This document shows, one piece after another, positions 50,364 to 59,212 of a stretch of 64,000 nt of DNA. A program made the translations under genes and the position numbers. This stretch comes from Streptomyces sp. CNH099 (lineage in GTDB: Bacteria > Actinomycetota > Actinomycetes > Streptomycetales > Streptomycetaceae). The notes under the pieces were generated by a model. That model saw only the letters and a list, made by a program, of their open reading frames with translations. It searched no databases and was not told where the DNA came from. The stretch is taken from NCBI GenBank assembly GCA_000514715.1, contig KI911459.1:731276-795275 (forward strand). The letters are read 5' to 3'. Every line of letters starts with the position of its first letter. Position 1 is the stretch's first letter.

Positions 50364-50654
50364 CCGCAGACGCACCCCGGCCCCGCCCGTCCGGTGGCCG
50401 CGGGCGGGGACCGGTACCTCCAGCACCGCCGACCAGGCCGTAGTCGACGGGCTACGGCCTCGCCCGCTTCCGCCCCGGCACTCCGCGCCCGTGGTCACCC
50501 TCGGTTACTATGTTCACTTCGTGCCGGAGGCCGGGAGTGAGGGCCGCGCTGCTGTCGAGGGACTGCTCGGGAAGCAGGGAGACATTCTCCCCTGCCACCC
50601 GCCTCCGAAGCTGACCGTGGATTGCAAGGCTGAAGAGACGGGTTGCCTGGGAGA

Positions 50655-51479
50655 ATGCTGAGAGAGGTCGTTGCGACCCGCTATGTCACGCCGCTGCGCG
50701 AGGGCGGATCGCTTCCCGGGATCGTCGAGGGGGACGATCTCGGTACGTACGTCATGAAGTTCACCGGCGCCGGACAGGGCCGTAAGACGCTGGTCGCCGA
50801 GGTGATCAGCGGCGGGCTGGCGCGCCGGCTCGGGCTGCGGGTGCCGGAGCTGGTCGGGCTCCAGCTCGATCCGGTCATCGGCCGCTCCGAGCCGGACGAG
50901 GAGGTGCAGGAGCTGCTGAAGGCCAGCGGAGGGCTCAACCTCGGCATGGACTTCCTGCCCGGCGCGCTCGGCTTCGACCCGCTGGCCTTCCGGGTGGACG
51001 CCGCGGAGGCCGGGCGGGTGGTGTGGTTCGACGCGCTCGTCGGCAACGTCGACCGGTCGTGGCGCAACCCCAACATGCTCGTCTGGCACGGCGACCTGTG
51101 GCTCATCGACCACGGCGCCAGCCTGATCTGGCACCACAACTGGCCCTCCGCCGCGGCCGCCGCCGACAGGCCGTACGACGCCTCCGACCACGCCCTCGCC
51201 CCCTTCGGCCCGGACGTGGCCGCCGCGGCGGCCGAGCTGGCGCCGCGGGTGACCGCGGAGCTGCTGGCCGCGACGGCGGCGGAGGTGCCGGACGAGTGGC
51301 TGGCGGACGAGCCGGGCTTCTCCTCGCCCGCGGAGACGCGGGCCGCGTACGTCGAGACGCTGGCCGCCCGCGCCGCACGGGTGCACGAGCTGACCGTGGT
51401 GGGCGAACGCAGCCAGGACGGGCCGTCGAAGGCGCCGGAGTGGCTGAAGGGGAAGCTGCCGCGGAAGGGGGCGCGATGA
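50655..51479 (+). CDS. HipA-like kinase-fold protein
   Basis: A 274-residue protein with HipA/PI4-kinase-like features. The N-terminus REVVATRYVTPLREGGSLPGI is conserved in actinobacteria, with TYVMKFTGAGQGRK as a probable ATP-binding Lys region. The catalytic-loop equivalent is DALVGNVDRSWRNPNMLVW, and LWLIDHGASLIW matches the metal-binding Asp region. The stop overlaps the next start as ATGA. ATG 50655 fits the family; the ribosome-binding site is too close, so leaderless or coupled initiation is possible. With DUF3037 it may be a regulator-target pair, but function is unknown. Confidence 0.75.
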   Translation: MLREVVATRYVTPLREGGSLPGIVEGDDLGTYVMKFTGAGQGRKTLVAEVISGGLARRLGLRVPELVGLQLDPVIGRSEPDEEVQELLKASGGLNLGMDFLPGALGFDPLAFRVDAAEAGRVVWFDALVGNVDRSWRNPNMLVWHGDLWLIDHGASLIWHHNWPSAAAAADRPYDASDHALAPFGPDVAAAAAELAPRVTAELLAATAAEVPDEWLADEPGFSSPAETRAAYVETLAARAARVHELTVVGERSQDGPSKAPEWLKGKLPRKGAR

Positions 51480-51868
51480 GCGGGCGCGAGGTCTTCGAGT
51501 ACGCGCTGCTGCGCGTCGTGCCGCGGATCGAACGCGGCGAGCAGATCAACGCCGGGGTGCTCGTCTACTGCCGGGCGCGCTCCTATCTCGGTGCGCGTAC
51601 CCACCTGGACGAGCGCCGCCTGCTCGCGCTCGACCCCGGGGCCGACGTCGCGGGGGTGCGGGCCGCGCTGCGCGGCGTGGAGGAGGTGTGCTGCGGCGGC
51701 GCGCAGGCCGGGCAGGCGGCCGGGGACGACGCGGGGCGGCGCTTCCGCTGGCTCGTCGCGCCGCGCAGCACGGTGGTGCAGCCGGGGCCGGTGCACTCGG
51801 GGCTGACCGATGACCCGGAGGCGGAGGCGGAACGGCTGCTGGGGCTGCTGGTCCGCGTGCCCGCCTGA
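51476..51868 (+). CDS. DUF3037 protein
   Basis: A 130-residue protein. It begins MSGREVFEYALLRVVPRIER, then GEQINAGVLVYCRARSYLG and ends with HSGLTDDPEAEAERLLGLLV, the DUF3037 pattern. The ATG overlaps the upstream kinase stop (ATGA), so the two are coupled. The pair is conserved in actinobacteria. DUF3037 is of unknown function; the fixed pairing with a HipA-like kinase suggests that one modifies or binds the other. No signal peptide or membrane segment is present. Confidence 0.8.
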   Translation: MSGREVFEYALLRVVPRIERGEQINAGVLVYCRARSYLGARTHLDERRLLALDPGADVAGVRAALRGVEEVCCGGAQAGQAAGDDAGRRFRWLVAPRSTVVQPGPVHSGLTDDPEAEAERLLGLLVRVPA

Positions 51869-51955
51869 CCGGTCGTACGTGACCCGCCGCGCGTGACACG
51901 CCGCACACGGCACCGCGTACGGCGGCGGTGCGGCGCGCGCCGCCGCGGCGCCCCG

Positions 51956-51984
51956 TTGACACGGCGGAGCCGGACTTCTAGCGT
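51956..51984 (+). promoter_or_regulatory. HrdB-type promoter for the SDR operon
   Basis: TTGACA (51956-51961) and TAGCGT (51979-51984) are 17 bases apart, near consensus. Transcription should begin about 51991, leaving a 75-base leader before the ATG at 52066. Confidence 0.75.
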
Positions 51985-52065
51985 CACGTGCCGAACCTAC
52001 TAAGCGGTTGCTCACCGACTGCCGGGCGGCCTCCCGGCACCAGCCAGCGCGAGGAGAACACCAGG

Positions 52066-52824
52066 ATGTCCACCACCGGAAGGGTCGCGATCGTCACCGG
52101 CGCGGCGCGCGGCATCGGCGCCGCCACCGCCGTCCGCCTGGCCCGCGAGGGGCACGCCGTCGCCGTGCTGGACCTCGACGAGGGCGCCTGTGCGGACACC
52201 GCCGGGAAGATCACCGCGGCCGGCGGCACCGCCCTGGCCGTCGGCTGCGACGTCGCCGACGCCGCCGCCGTCGAGGCGGCCGTCGCCCGCGTCGCCGCCG
52301 CACTCGGCCCGCCCGTCGTCCTGGTCAACAACGCCGGCGTGCTCCGCGACAACCTGCTGTTCAAGATGAGCGAGGACGACTGGGACACGGTCATGAACGT
52401 GCATCTGCGCGGCGCGTTCCTGATGTCCCGGGCCTGCCAGAAGCACATGGTGGACGCCGGCTTCGGCCGCATCGTCAACCTCTCCAGCAGCTCCGCGCTC
52501 GGCAACCGCGGCCAGGTCAACTACTCCGCCGCCAAGGCCGGGCTGCAGGGCTTCACCAAGACCCTGGCCAAGGAGCTGGGCAAGTTCGGGGTCACGGCCA
52601 ACGCCGTCGCGCCCGGGTTCATCGCCACCGAGATGACCGCCCAGACGGCCGCACGCGTCGGCATGGACTTCGAGGACTTCCAGGCCGCGGCCGCCGCCCA
52701 GATCCCCGTGCAGCGCGTCGGGCACCCGGACGACATCGCCGGCGCGATCGCCTACTTCACGGGCGACGACGCCGGCTTCGTCTCCGGCCAGGTGCTGTAC
52801 GTGGCCGGCGGGCCGCTCGACTGA
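52066..52824 (+). CDS. 3-oxoacyl-[ACP] reductase-like SDR
   Basis: A 252-residue classical short-chain dehydrogenase. TGAARGIG is the NADP-binding glycine motif, NNAG follows at about residue 90, and the catalytic set is S in SSSSALGNRGQ, then YSAAK. The C-terminal region APGFIATEMT closes the fold. It is FabG-like and probably reduces 3-ketoacyl chains, but secondary-metabolism or degradation use cannot be excluded. ATG 52066 has a GAGGAG site upstream. It leads a pair with a second SDR 17 bp downstream, so they are probably one transcript. Confidence 0.88.
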   Translation: MSTTGRVAIVTGAARGIGAATAVRLAREGHAVAVLDLDEGACADTAGKITAAGGTALAVGCDVADAAAVEAAVARVAAALGPPVVLVNNAGVLRDNLLFKMSEDDWDTVMNVHLRGAFLMSRACQKHMVDAGFGRIVNLSSSSALGNRGQVNYSAAKAGLQGFTKTLAKELGKFGVTANAVAPGFIATEMTAQTAARVGMDFEDFQAAAAAQIPVQRVGHPDDIAGAIAYFTGDDAGFVSGQVLYVAGGPLD

Positions 52825-52841
52825 GTCCGGGGGACGAGGAC

Positions 52842-53633
52842 ATGACGCAGCAGCAGAGCGGCGGCGCCGCGGACGCGCCGCGGGCCGCGGACAGCGGCCG
52901 GGTCGCCCTGATCACCGGCGCGAGCCGCGGCATCGGCTACGGCATCGCCGAGGCGCTGGTCGCCCGCGGCCACCGGGTGTGCCTGACCGGCCGCGGCGAG
53001 GAGGCGCTCCAGGACGCCGTGGAGCGGCTCGGCGCGGGCCGCGCCATCGGCGTCGCCGGCAAGGCGCACCACGAGGAGCACCAGGCCGAGGCCGTGGCCC
53101 GTACGGTGGAGGCGTTCGGCCGGGTCGACTACCTGGTCAACAACGCCGGCACCAACCCGGTGTTCGGCCCCATCGCCGACGCCGACCTGGGCGCGGTGGC
53201 CAAGGTCTACGAGACGAACGTGCTGTCCGCCCTGGGCTTCGCCCAGCAGACGTACCGGGCGTGGCAGCGCGAGCACGGCGGCGCGATCGTCAACATCGCC
53301 TCCGTCGCCGGGCTCTCGGCCTCGCCGTTCGTCGGCCCGTACGGCATGAGCAAGGCCGCGATGATCAACATGACCATGCAGCTCGCGCACGAGTTCGCGC
53401 CGGTCGTCCGGGTCAACGCGCTGGCCCCGGGCGTGGTGAAGACGAAGTTCGCCGTCGCGCTGTACGAGGGCCGCGAGGAGGAGGCCGCCGCCGGCTACCC
53501 GCTGGGGAGGCTCGGCGTCCCCGGGGACGTCGCCGGCGCCGCGGCCTTCCTCCTCTCCGACGAGGCCGGCTGGATCACCGGGCAGACGCTCGCCATCGAG
53601 GGCGGGATCTTCCTCAACGCCGGCGTCGGCTGA
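52842..53633 (+). CDS. Second SDR family oxidoreductase
   Basis: A 263-residue short-chain dehydrogenase. TGASRGIG binds the cofactor, NNAG follows, catalytic residues are in IASVAGLSAS and YGMSK, and RVNALAPGVVKTKF is the substrate loop. It is only moderately similar to the preceding SDR, so the pair is not a recent duplication. A ~20-residue flexible N-terminus precedes the Rossmann fold. The ATG lies 17 bases after the previous stop. Likely role: reduction or oxidation of a hydroxy/keto acyl intermediate in the same pathway as the first SDR. Confidence 0.87.
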   Translation: MTQQQSGGAADAPRAADSGRVALITGASRGIGYGIAEALVARGHRVCLTGRGEEALQDAVERLGAGRAIGVAGKAHHEEHQAEAVARTVEAFGRVDYLVNNAGTNPVFGPIADADLGAVAKVYETNVLSALGFAQQTYRAWQREHGGAIVNIASVAGLSASPFVGPYGMSKAAMINMTMQLAHEFAPVVRVNALAPGVVKTKFAVALYEGREEEAAAGYPLGRLGVPGDVAGAAAFLLSDEAGWITGQTLAIEGGIFLNAGVG

Positions 53634-53759
53634 ACCGTCGGCCGCGCCCGCCGCACACGTTTCCCCGGATAACGGCGCTGTTCCGGGGGGTCCGTGATCC
53701 ACCGGCCGTGGGGTAGGGTCTGCGCACCCCATCGAACAGGTGCAAGGAGGGGGCGGCAC

Positions 53760-55340
53760 GTGTTCTTTCGGTCGGGCCCGCGGCGGGTCGCCGCGGCGCT
53801 GATACCCGTCGCGCTGCTGGCCGGCTGCGGCAACCTGCCGGCGTCGGACGACGACGAGCGGCACATCGACGTGGGCACGACGAGCGCGCCCAGCACGCTC
53901 GACCCGGCGGCCGCGTGGGACGGCAGCTGGGAGCTGTACCGCAACGTCTACCAGACGCTCATGCACTACGCCGGCACCGGCGCGGTGCCGCAGCCGGACG
54001 CGGCGAAGAGCTGCGGCTTCACCGGCTCGGACAGCCGCACGTACCGCTGCCGGCTGCGCGCGGACCTCACCTTCTCCAACGGCAACCCGCTCGACGCCGC
54101 GGCCGTGAAGCACTCCTTCGACCGGGTGCTCGCCATCAACGCCGAGACCGGCCCCGCCGGGCTGCTGGAGAGCCTGGAGAAGGTCGAGACCCGAGGGGAC
54201 CGGACCGTCACCTTCCATCTCAAGCGCTCCGACGCGACCTTCCCGTTCATCCTCGCCGCCCCCGCCACCTCGATCGTCGACCCCGAGTCGTACCCGGCGG
54301 ACGCGCTGGCCGACGAGGGCACCCTCGTCGGCTCCGGGCCGTACACGCTCGCGTCGTACGAGGAGGGGTCGGTGGCCGAGCTGGAGCGCAACTCCGGCTA
54401 CCGGGGCGACGCGGAGCTGCGCAACGACTCCGTCAGCATCCACTACTTCGACGACTCCGGCGCGATGACCGACGCGCTCACGAAGGGCGACATCGACGTC
54501 ACGTACCGCGGGCTGCCGCCGGACCGGGTGCCGGAGCTGGAGAAGGCGGCGTACGAGGAGGGCTCGATCGCGCTCAGCCGGGTCGTCATGCCGGAGATCC
54601 ACTACCTGGTCTTCAACCCCGAGCACGAGTACGCCGACAGCCTCGCCGTCCGGCACGCCGTCGCCCAGGCGATCGACCGCGACGCGCTCGTGCGCAGGGT
54701 CTACGGCAGCACCGCCGAGCCGCTGTACTCGATGATCCCGCGCGGCATCGCCGGCCACACCACCGCCTTCTTCGACCGCTACGGCGAGCCGGACCCCGAC
54801 GCGGCGGCCGCGACCCTGGAACAGGCGGGGATCACCGAGCCGGTGCCGCTGACGCTGTGGTACACCAGCGACCGGTACGGCTCGGTGATGGCCCGGCAGT
54901 TCAAGGAGCTGGAGCGGCAGCTGGACGGCAGCGGGCTGTTCGAGGTCACCGTGAAGGGCCGGAAGTGGGAGCAGTTCGCCGCCGCGTACAACAAGGGGGA
55001 GTACCCCGTCTTCGGCCGCGGCTGGTCCCCCGACTTCCCGGACCCGGACAACTACATCGCGCCCTTCACCGGCGAGCGCAACGCCCTCGGCACACCGTAC
55101 GAGAACGCGGAGATCACCGAGGAACTGCTGCCCACCTCGCGCCGCGAGGCGGACCGGGCGGGGGTGAACGAGCAGTTCGCCCGGGCGCAGGAGATCCTCG
55201 CCGAGGACGCCCGGCTGCTGCCGCTGTGGCAGGCCCGGCAGTACATCGCGGCGCACGACGACGTCGCCGGGGTGGAGTGGAGCCTGGACGCCTCGACGAT
55301 CATGCGGATGTGGGAGCTGTACAAGAAGACCAGTTGGTAG
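53760..55340 (+). CDS. Peptide/nickel ABC transporter substrate-binding lipoprotein (SBP family 5)
   Basis: A 526-residue binding protein. The signal ends in ALLAGC (lipobox), then ASDDDERHIDVGTTSAPSTL. Family 5 marks include RLRADLTFSNGNPLDAAAVKH, GSGPYTLASYEEGSVAELERN and YRGDAELRND. Later come YLVFNPEHEYADSLAVRHAVA and a C-terminal LLPLWQARQYIAAHDDVAG. GTG 53760 has GGAGG nine bases upstream, with a possible -10 TAGGGT at 53714-53719. No permease or ATPase genes follow, so it is an orphan binding protein that may use another system or act as a sensor. Confidence 0.88.
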   Translation: MFFRSGPRRVAAALIPVALLAGCGNLPASDDDERHIDVGTTSAPSTLDPAAAWDGSWELYRNVYQTLMHYAGTGAVPQPDAAKSCGFTGSDSRTYRCRLRADLTFSNGNPLDAAAVKHSFDRVLAINAETGPAGLLESLEKVETRGDRTVTFHLKRSDATFPFILAAPATSIVDPESYPADALADEGTLVGSGPYTLASYEEGSVAELERNSGYRGDAELRNDSVSIHYFDDSGAMTDALTKGDIDVTYRGLPPDRVPELEKAAYEEGSIALSRVVMPEIHYLVFNPEHEYADSLAVRHAVAQAIDRDALVRRVYGSTAEPLYSMIPRGIAGHTTAFFDRYGEPDPDAAAATLEQAGITEPVPLTLWYTSDRYGSVMARQFKELERQLDGSGLFEVTVKGRKWEQFAAAYNKGEYPVFGRGWSPDFPDPDNYIAPFTGERNALGTPYENAEITEELLPTSRREADRAGVNEQFARAQEILAEDARLLPLWQARQYIAAHDDVAGVEWSLDASTIMRMWELYKKTSW

Positions 55341-55425
55341 GGGAGCTGTCGGTGCCGGGCGGTACCGTCTGCTGCGCAACGCCCCACCGAACCGATCTTC
55401 TGCACCGACCGGAGGTCCCGCACCC

Positions 55426-56115
55426 GTGTCCCCCATGCTCCCCCCGTCCTGGCAGGACGTCCTCGCCAAGGAACTCGACAAGCCCTACTTCCGGCGTCTT
55501 GAGTCGTTCGTCGAGGAGGAGCGCGCCCGCGGGCCGGTGTACCCGCCGCGCGAAGAGGTCTTCGCCGCCCTCGACGCCACCCCGTACGAGCGGGTGAAGG
55601 TCCTCGTCCTCGGCCAGGACCCGTACCACGGACCCGGCCAGGGCCACGGGCTGTGCTTCTCCGTGCGGCCGGGGGTGCGCACCCCGCCGTCCCTGCGCAA
55701 CATCTTCAAGGAGCTGCGCGACGACCTCGGCCACCCGGTCCCGGACAACGGGTACCTGATGCCGTGGGCCGAGCAGGGCGTGCTGCTGCTGAACGCGGTG
55801 CTGACGGTGCGCGAGGGCGAGGCGAACTCGCACAAGGGCCAGGGCTGGGAGGAGTTCACCGACGCGGTCATCCGCGCCGTCGTGGAGCGGCCGGACCCGG
55901 CGGTGTTCGTGCTGTGGGGGGCGTACGCGCGCAAGAAGCTGCCGCTGATCGACACGGCCCGGCACGCCGTGGTCCAGGGGGCGCACCCGTCGCCGCTGTC
56001 GGCGAAGAAGTTCTTCGGATCGCGGCCGTTCACGCAGATCGACGAGGCGGTGGCCGCGCAGGGCCACGCCCCGGTCGACTGGCGGATCCCGGACCTGGGG
56101 CCGGGCCGGGACTGA
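55426..56115 (+). CDS. ung: Uracil-DNA glycosylase, family 1
   Basis: A 229-residue DNA repair enzyme. The water-activating Asp is D65 in GQDPYHGPGQGHGLCFSV, the minor-groove loop is HPSPLS with H187, and LLLNAVLTVREGEANSHKGQG completes the fold. It removes uracil from DNA to start base-excision repair. GTG 55426 has GGAGG ten bases upstream; ATG 55435 is an alternative. It ends near a leftward lipoprotein gene. Family and function are clear. Confidence 0.96.
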   Translation: MSPMLPPSWQDVLAKELDKPYFRRLESFVEEERARGPVYPPREEVFAALDATPYERVKVLVLGQDPYHGPGQGHGLCFSVRPGVRTPPSLRNIFKELRDDLGHPVPDNGYLMPWAEQGVLLLNAVLTVREGEANSHKGQGWEEFTDAVIRAVVERPDPAVFVLWGAYARKKLPLIDTARHAVVQGAHPSPLSAKKFFGSRPFTQIDEAVAAQGHAPVDWRIPDLGPGRD

Positions 56116-56153
56116 CGTCCGGTGACGGGTGCGCCCCCCGCGGAGGGCGACGC

Positions 56154-56639
56154 TCAGCGCCCGAAGTACTCCGCGCACGCCGCCGCTTCCCGGCTGCCGG
56201 GGGCCCAGCCGCCGTAGGCCTCCCCGACGGCGCACACGTCGACCGCCCCGCCGGGGGCGGCGGCCGGCGGGGGCGCGGGTACCGCCGTCGTCGGCGTCGG
56301 CGTACGGAGCGGGCGGGCCGGTGCCGGCCGGAGGGCCGGCGGCTCCGGCGGGGCGGCGGGCGGCGGACCGTCCGGGGCGGGTGCGGCCCGCCGCGCCCGG
56401 CCCGTGTCCGGCGACGGCGGGGACGGCGGCGTGACGCGTTGCGGACGCGGCGCCGGTCCGATCGTCGCCAGCACCTCGCGGCCCGGCAGTGGAGCCGCGG
56501 CCGAACCGGGAGCGCCCGGCGCGGGCCGCCCGGTGCCCGGGGCGGGGCCGGCATCGGGGGAGACGGCGACGCAGCCGGCGACTGCGGTGAGGGTCGTGAG
56601 GCCGGTCAGCAGGGCGCCGGCCGCGGGAGTGGAGCGCAC
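56154..56639 (-). CDS. Small proline-rich secreted lipoprotein
   Basis: A 161-residue protein. The start MRSTPAAGALLTGLTTLTAVAGC gives a lipobox (VAGC). The middle ~100 residues are Pro/Ala-rich and low complexity. The last ~30 residues (VDVCAVGEAYGGWAPGSREAAACAEYFG) contain two cysteines and look like the conserved, folded part. GTG 56639 has a GGGTGG-like site upstream. The gene converges with ung. I do not know a function; the C-terminal motif may define a streptomycete family. Confidence 0.65.
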   Translation of the reverse strand: MRSTPAAGALLTGLTTLTAVAGCVAVSPDAGPAPGTGRPAPGAPGSAAAPLPGREVLATIGPAPRPQRVTPPSPPSPDTGRARRAAPAPDGPPPAAPPEPPALRPAPARPLRTPTPTTAVPAPPPAAAPGGAVDVCAVGEAYGGWAPGSREAAACAEYFGR

Positions 56640-56946
56640 CCGGCCACCCTGCTGCGCCCGGCGCCGCTCCGGTACTCCCCGCAGGGGTGACGCCCGCCCC
56701 GCGGGGTTGCCGCCGCCGTGGCCGAGCGCTTCGGCGGCGGCATCGCCCTGGTGCACCGCGCCGGCCTCGCCGGGCTGCTCGCCGACTGGCGGCCGCCCGG
56801 CGCCGGGGCCGGACCGGGCGGCCCGTATGCTTCCCCCGCACAGACGGCGCCCTGACGCACGGCACCGGCCGCGGCCCTCCGGGCCGGCCCCGGCGGCGAG
56901 CGCACGGCGGGGCGTCCACGGGCCGAGGCTGCGGACGGGAGCGGAC
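56640..56946. other. 307-bp gap between lipoprotein and oxidoreductase genes
   Basis: An open stretch 56718-56855 begins GTGGCCGAGCGCTTC and would encode 45 residues (VAERFGGGIALVHRAGLAGL, then LADWRPPGAGAG), but it has no ribosome-binding site. It may be chance or a gene remnant. A promoter for the Gfo/Idh gene should lie near 56820-56930; none is convincing. Confidence 0.3.
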
Positions 56947-57870
56947 ATGACCACGGGCGCGACGCCCCTGAAGGCCGGCGTGATCGGACTCGGCGACATC
57001 GCGCAGAAGGCGTACCTGCCGGTGCTCGCCTCGCTGCCGGGCGTCGAGCCGCACCTGCACACCCGCTCCCCGGCCACCCTCGCGCGCGTCGCCGGCGCCC
57101 ACCGCGTGCCGCCCGCCCAGTGCCACGGCGACCTCGACTCCCTGCTGGCCGCCGGCCTCGACGCCGCGTTCGTGCACGCCCCGACGTCCGCCCACGTCGA
57201 ACTGGTCACCGCGCTGCTGGCGGCCGGCGTCCCCGTGTACGTCGACAAGCCGCTGGCCTACGACCTCGCCGGCGCCGAGCGCCTCGTCCGGCTCGCCGAG
57301 GAGCGCCGCGTCTCGCTGATGACCGGCTTCAACCGCCGCTACGCGCCCGGCTACGCGCAGTGCCTGGAGCACCCGCGTGAGCTGATCATCCTGCAGAAGC
57401 ACCGCGTCGGGCTGCCCGAGGACCCCCGCACGCTGGTCTTCGACGACTTCATCCACGTCGTCGCCACGCTGCGCTTCCTCGTCCCGGGCCGTGTCGCGCA
57501 CGTCGACGTGCGCGCCCGCGTACGCGACGGTCTGCTGCACCACGTCGTCCTGCAGCTGTCCGGCGACGGCTTCACGGCGATCGGTGCGATGAACAGGCTC
57601 TCGGGCTCCGCCGAGGAGGTCCTGGAGGTGTCCGGGCAGGACACCAAGCGCGAGGTCCGCAACCTCGCCGAGGTGGTGGACCACAAGGGCCAGCCCAGCG
57701 TGCGACGGCGCGGCGACTGGGTGCCGGTGGCCCGGCAGCGCGGCATCGAGCAGGTCGTGCTGGCGTTCCTCGCCGCGGTGCGCTCGGGGGAGCTGCTGAG
57801 CGGGCAGGACGCGCTCGCCACCCACGAGCTGTGCGAGCGGGTCGTACGCGAGGTGGTCCGGGCGGGTTGA
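56947..57870 (+). CDS. Gfo/Idh/MocA-family NAD(P)-dependent oxidoreductase
   Basis: A 307-residue enzyme. AGVIGLGDIAQKAYLPVLASL is the cofactor-binding Rossmann motif, VYVDKPLAYDLAGAERLV holds the conserved EKP-like site (here DKP), and FNRRYAPGYAQC follows the active-site helix. The C-terminal alpha/beta domain covers ~130-300. These enzymes oxidise or reduce sugars, inositols or related polyols. The substrate is unknown. ATG 56947 is the clear start. It is not co-transcribed with ung; the CapA gene follows after ~106 bp. Confidence 0.85.
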   Translation: MTTGATPLKAGVIGLGDIAQKAYLPVLASLPGVEPHLHTRSPATLARVAGAHRVPPAQCHGDLDSLLAAGLDAAFVHAPTSAHVELVTALLAAGVPVYVDKPLAYDLAGAERLVRLAEERRVSLMTGFNRRYAPGYAQCLEHPRELIILQKHRVGLPEDPRTLVFDDFIHVVATLRFLVPGRVAHVDVRARVRDGLLHHVVLQLSGDGFTAIGAMNRLSGSAEEVLEVSGQDTKREVRNLAEVVDHKGQPSVRRRGDWVPVARQRGIEQVVLAFLAAVRSGELLSGQDALATHELCERVVREVVRAG

Positions 57871-57976
57871 GTCCGCCACCCGTACGCGGGACAGCCCCGG
57901 GGCCGACAAGCGGAAAATCACAAGAAGAGCGGCAGGCTGAGTCCCGTTCGTGCTCCGCCGTACGAAGGGGGCGCCC

Positions 57977-59140
57977 ATGCCCCGCCGTCGCCCACACCGG
58001 CCCACCCGGCCCACTCGGCCCACCCGGCGCACCGCCGCGACCGCGCTCGCCGCCGCCGCGGTGCTGGCGGGTGGCGGCTGCACGCCGGCCGGGCCCGCCA
58101 CCGCGCCCACCGCGCCCGCCGCGGCCGGGCCCGTGCCCGGCGCCCGCCCGTTCACGCTGCTGGCGACCGGCGACGTCATCCCCTACCCGTCGATCATGCG
58201 GCAGGCGGCCGCGGACGCCGGGGGAGAGGGCTACGACTTCCGGCCCGTGCTCGGCGCCGTCGCGCCCGCCGTCACCGCCGCCGACCTCGCGCTGTGCCAT
58301 CTGGAGACCCCGCTCGGGCCGCCGGAGGGCCCCTTCACCGGCTACCCGGTCTTCCAGTCCCCGCCCGGCCTGGCCGCCGCCCTGCGCGACGCCGGCTACG
58401 ACGGCTGCTCCACCGCCTCCAACCACGCGCTCGACGCCGGCACCGCCGGCGTCCGGCGCACCCTGGACGCCCTCGACGGCGCCGGCCTGCACTACGCCGG
58501 CACCGCCCGTACCCGCGCCGAGTCCGCCCGGCCCGCCGTGCTCCGCGCCGGCGGCGCCCGGGTCGCCCACCTCTCGTACACCTACGGCAGCAACGCCGCC
58601 GTGCCCGCCGACGCCCCCTGGTCGCTGGGCCTGCTCGACCCCGGCCGGGTCGTCGCCGACGCGCGCGCCGCGCGGCGGGCCGGGGCCGACGTGGTCGTCC
58701 TCAGCGTGCACTGGGGCACCGAGTGGCGGCAGGAGCCGGACGCCGCCCAGCGGCGGCTCGCCGACCGGCTGACCCGCTCGCGCAGCGGCGGCCGCAAGGA
58801 CATCGACCTGATCATCGGCACCCACAACCACGTGCCGCAGCCGTACGAGAAGGTCAACGGCACCTGGGTCGTCTACGGCCTCGGCGACCAGGTCGCCAGC
58901 TTCATCCCGTCGATGTACCGCGGCAACGAGGGCTCCGCGGCGCGCTTCACCTTCACCCCCGGGCGCGACGGCTGGCGGGTGACCCGGGCACGGTTCCTGG
59001 TCCACCACGCGGAGACCGGGCCGCCGTTCCGGGTGGTGCCGGCGACTCCGGAGACGTACCCGGACGTCCACGCGCGGGTGCGCGCCGCGGTCCTCAGCCG
59101 CGGCGCCGCCGCGGACGGGCTGCGGGAGGCGTCGTACTGA
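57977..59140 (+). CDS. CapA-family metallophosphatase-like lipoprotein
   Basis: A 387-residue protein. A basic N-terminus is followed by a signal ending ALAAAAVLAGGGC (lipobox). The CapA core has FTLLATGDVIPYPSIMRQAAAD (metal-binding Asp), LCHLETPLGPPEGP, ASNHALDAGTAGVRRTLDAL, VVVLSVHWGTEWRQEP and GTHNHVPQPYEKVNGTWVVYGLGD (His ligands). CapA proteins belong to the calcineurin-like fold and help make or attach poly-gamma-glutamate in Bacillus; in actinomycetes the role is unclear. ATG 57977 is the family-like start. Confidence 0.87.
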   Translation: MPRRRPHRPTRPTRPTRRTAATALAAAAVLAGGGCTPAGPATAPTAPAAAGPVPGARPFTLLATGDVIPYPSIMRQAAADAGGEGYDFRPVLGAVAPAVTAADLALCHLETPLGPPEGPFTGYPVFQSPPGLAAALRDAGYDGCSTASNHALDAGTAGVRRTLDALDGAGLHYAGTARTRAESARPAVLRAGGARVAHLSYTYGSNAAVPADAPWSLGLLDPGRVVADARAARRAGADVVVLSVHWGTEWRQEPDAAQRRLADRLTRSRSGGRKDIDLIIGTHNHVPQPYEKVNGTWVVYGLGDQVASFIPSMYRGNEGSAARFTFTPGRDGWRVTRARFLVHHAETGPPFRVVPATPETYPDVHARVRAAVLSRGAAADGLREASY

Positions 59141-59212
59141 CCGCGCCGCCGGGACGGGCGGCGACGCGGCGGGCCGGGCGGGGGCGGCCCGGCGCCCGGC
59201 CGGGCCCGCCGC

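Noticed and set aside
52066..53633. Recent tandem duplication of two SDR genes
   Set aside because: Both are SDRs, but outside the cofactor and catalytic motifs they differ widely, so no recent duplication is supported.
56718..56855. Small plus-strand gene between lipoprotein and oxidoreductase genes
   Set aside because: It has no ribosome-binding site and no recognisable similarity; it is kept only as a note on the gap.
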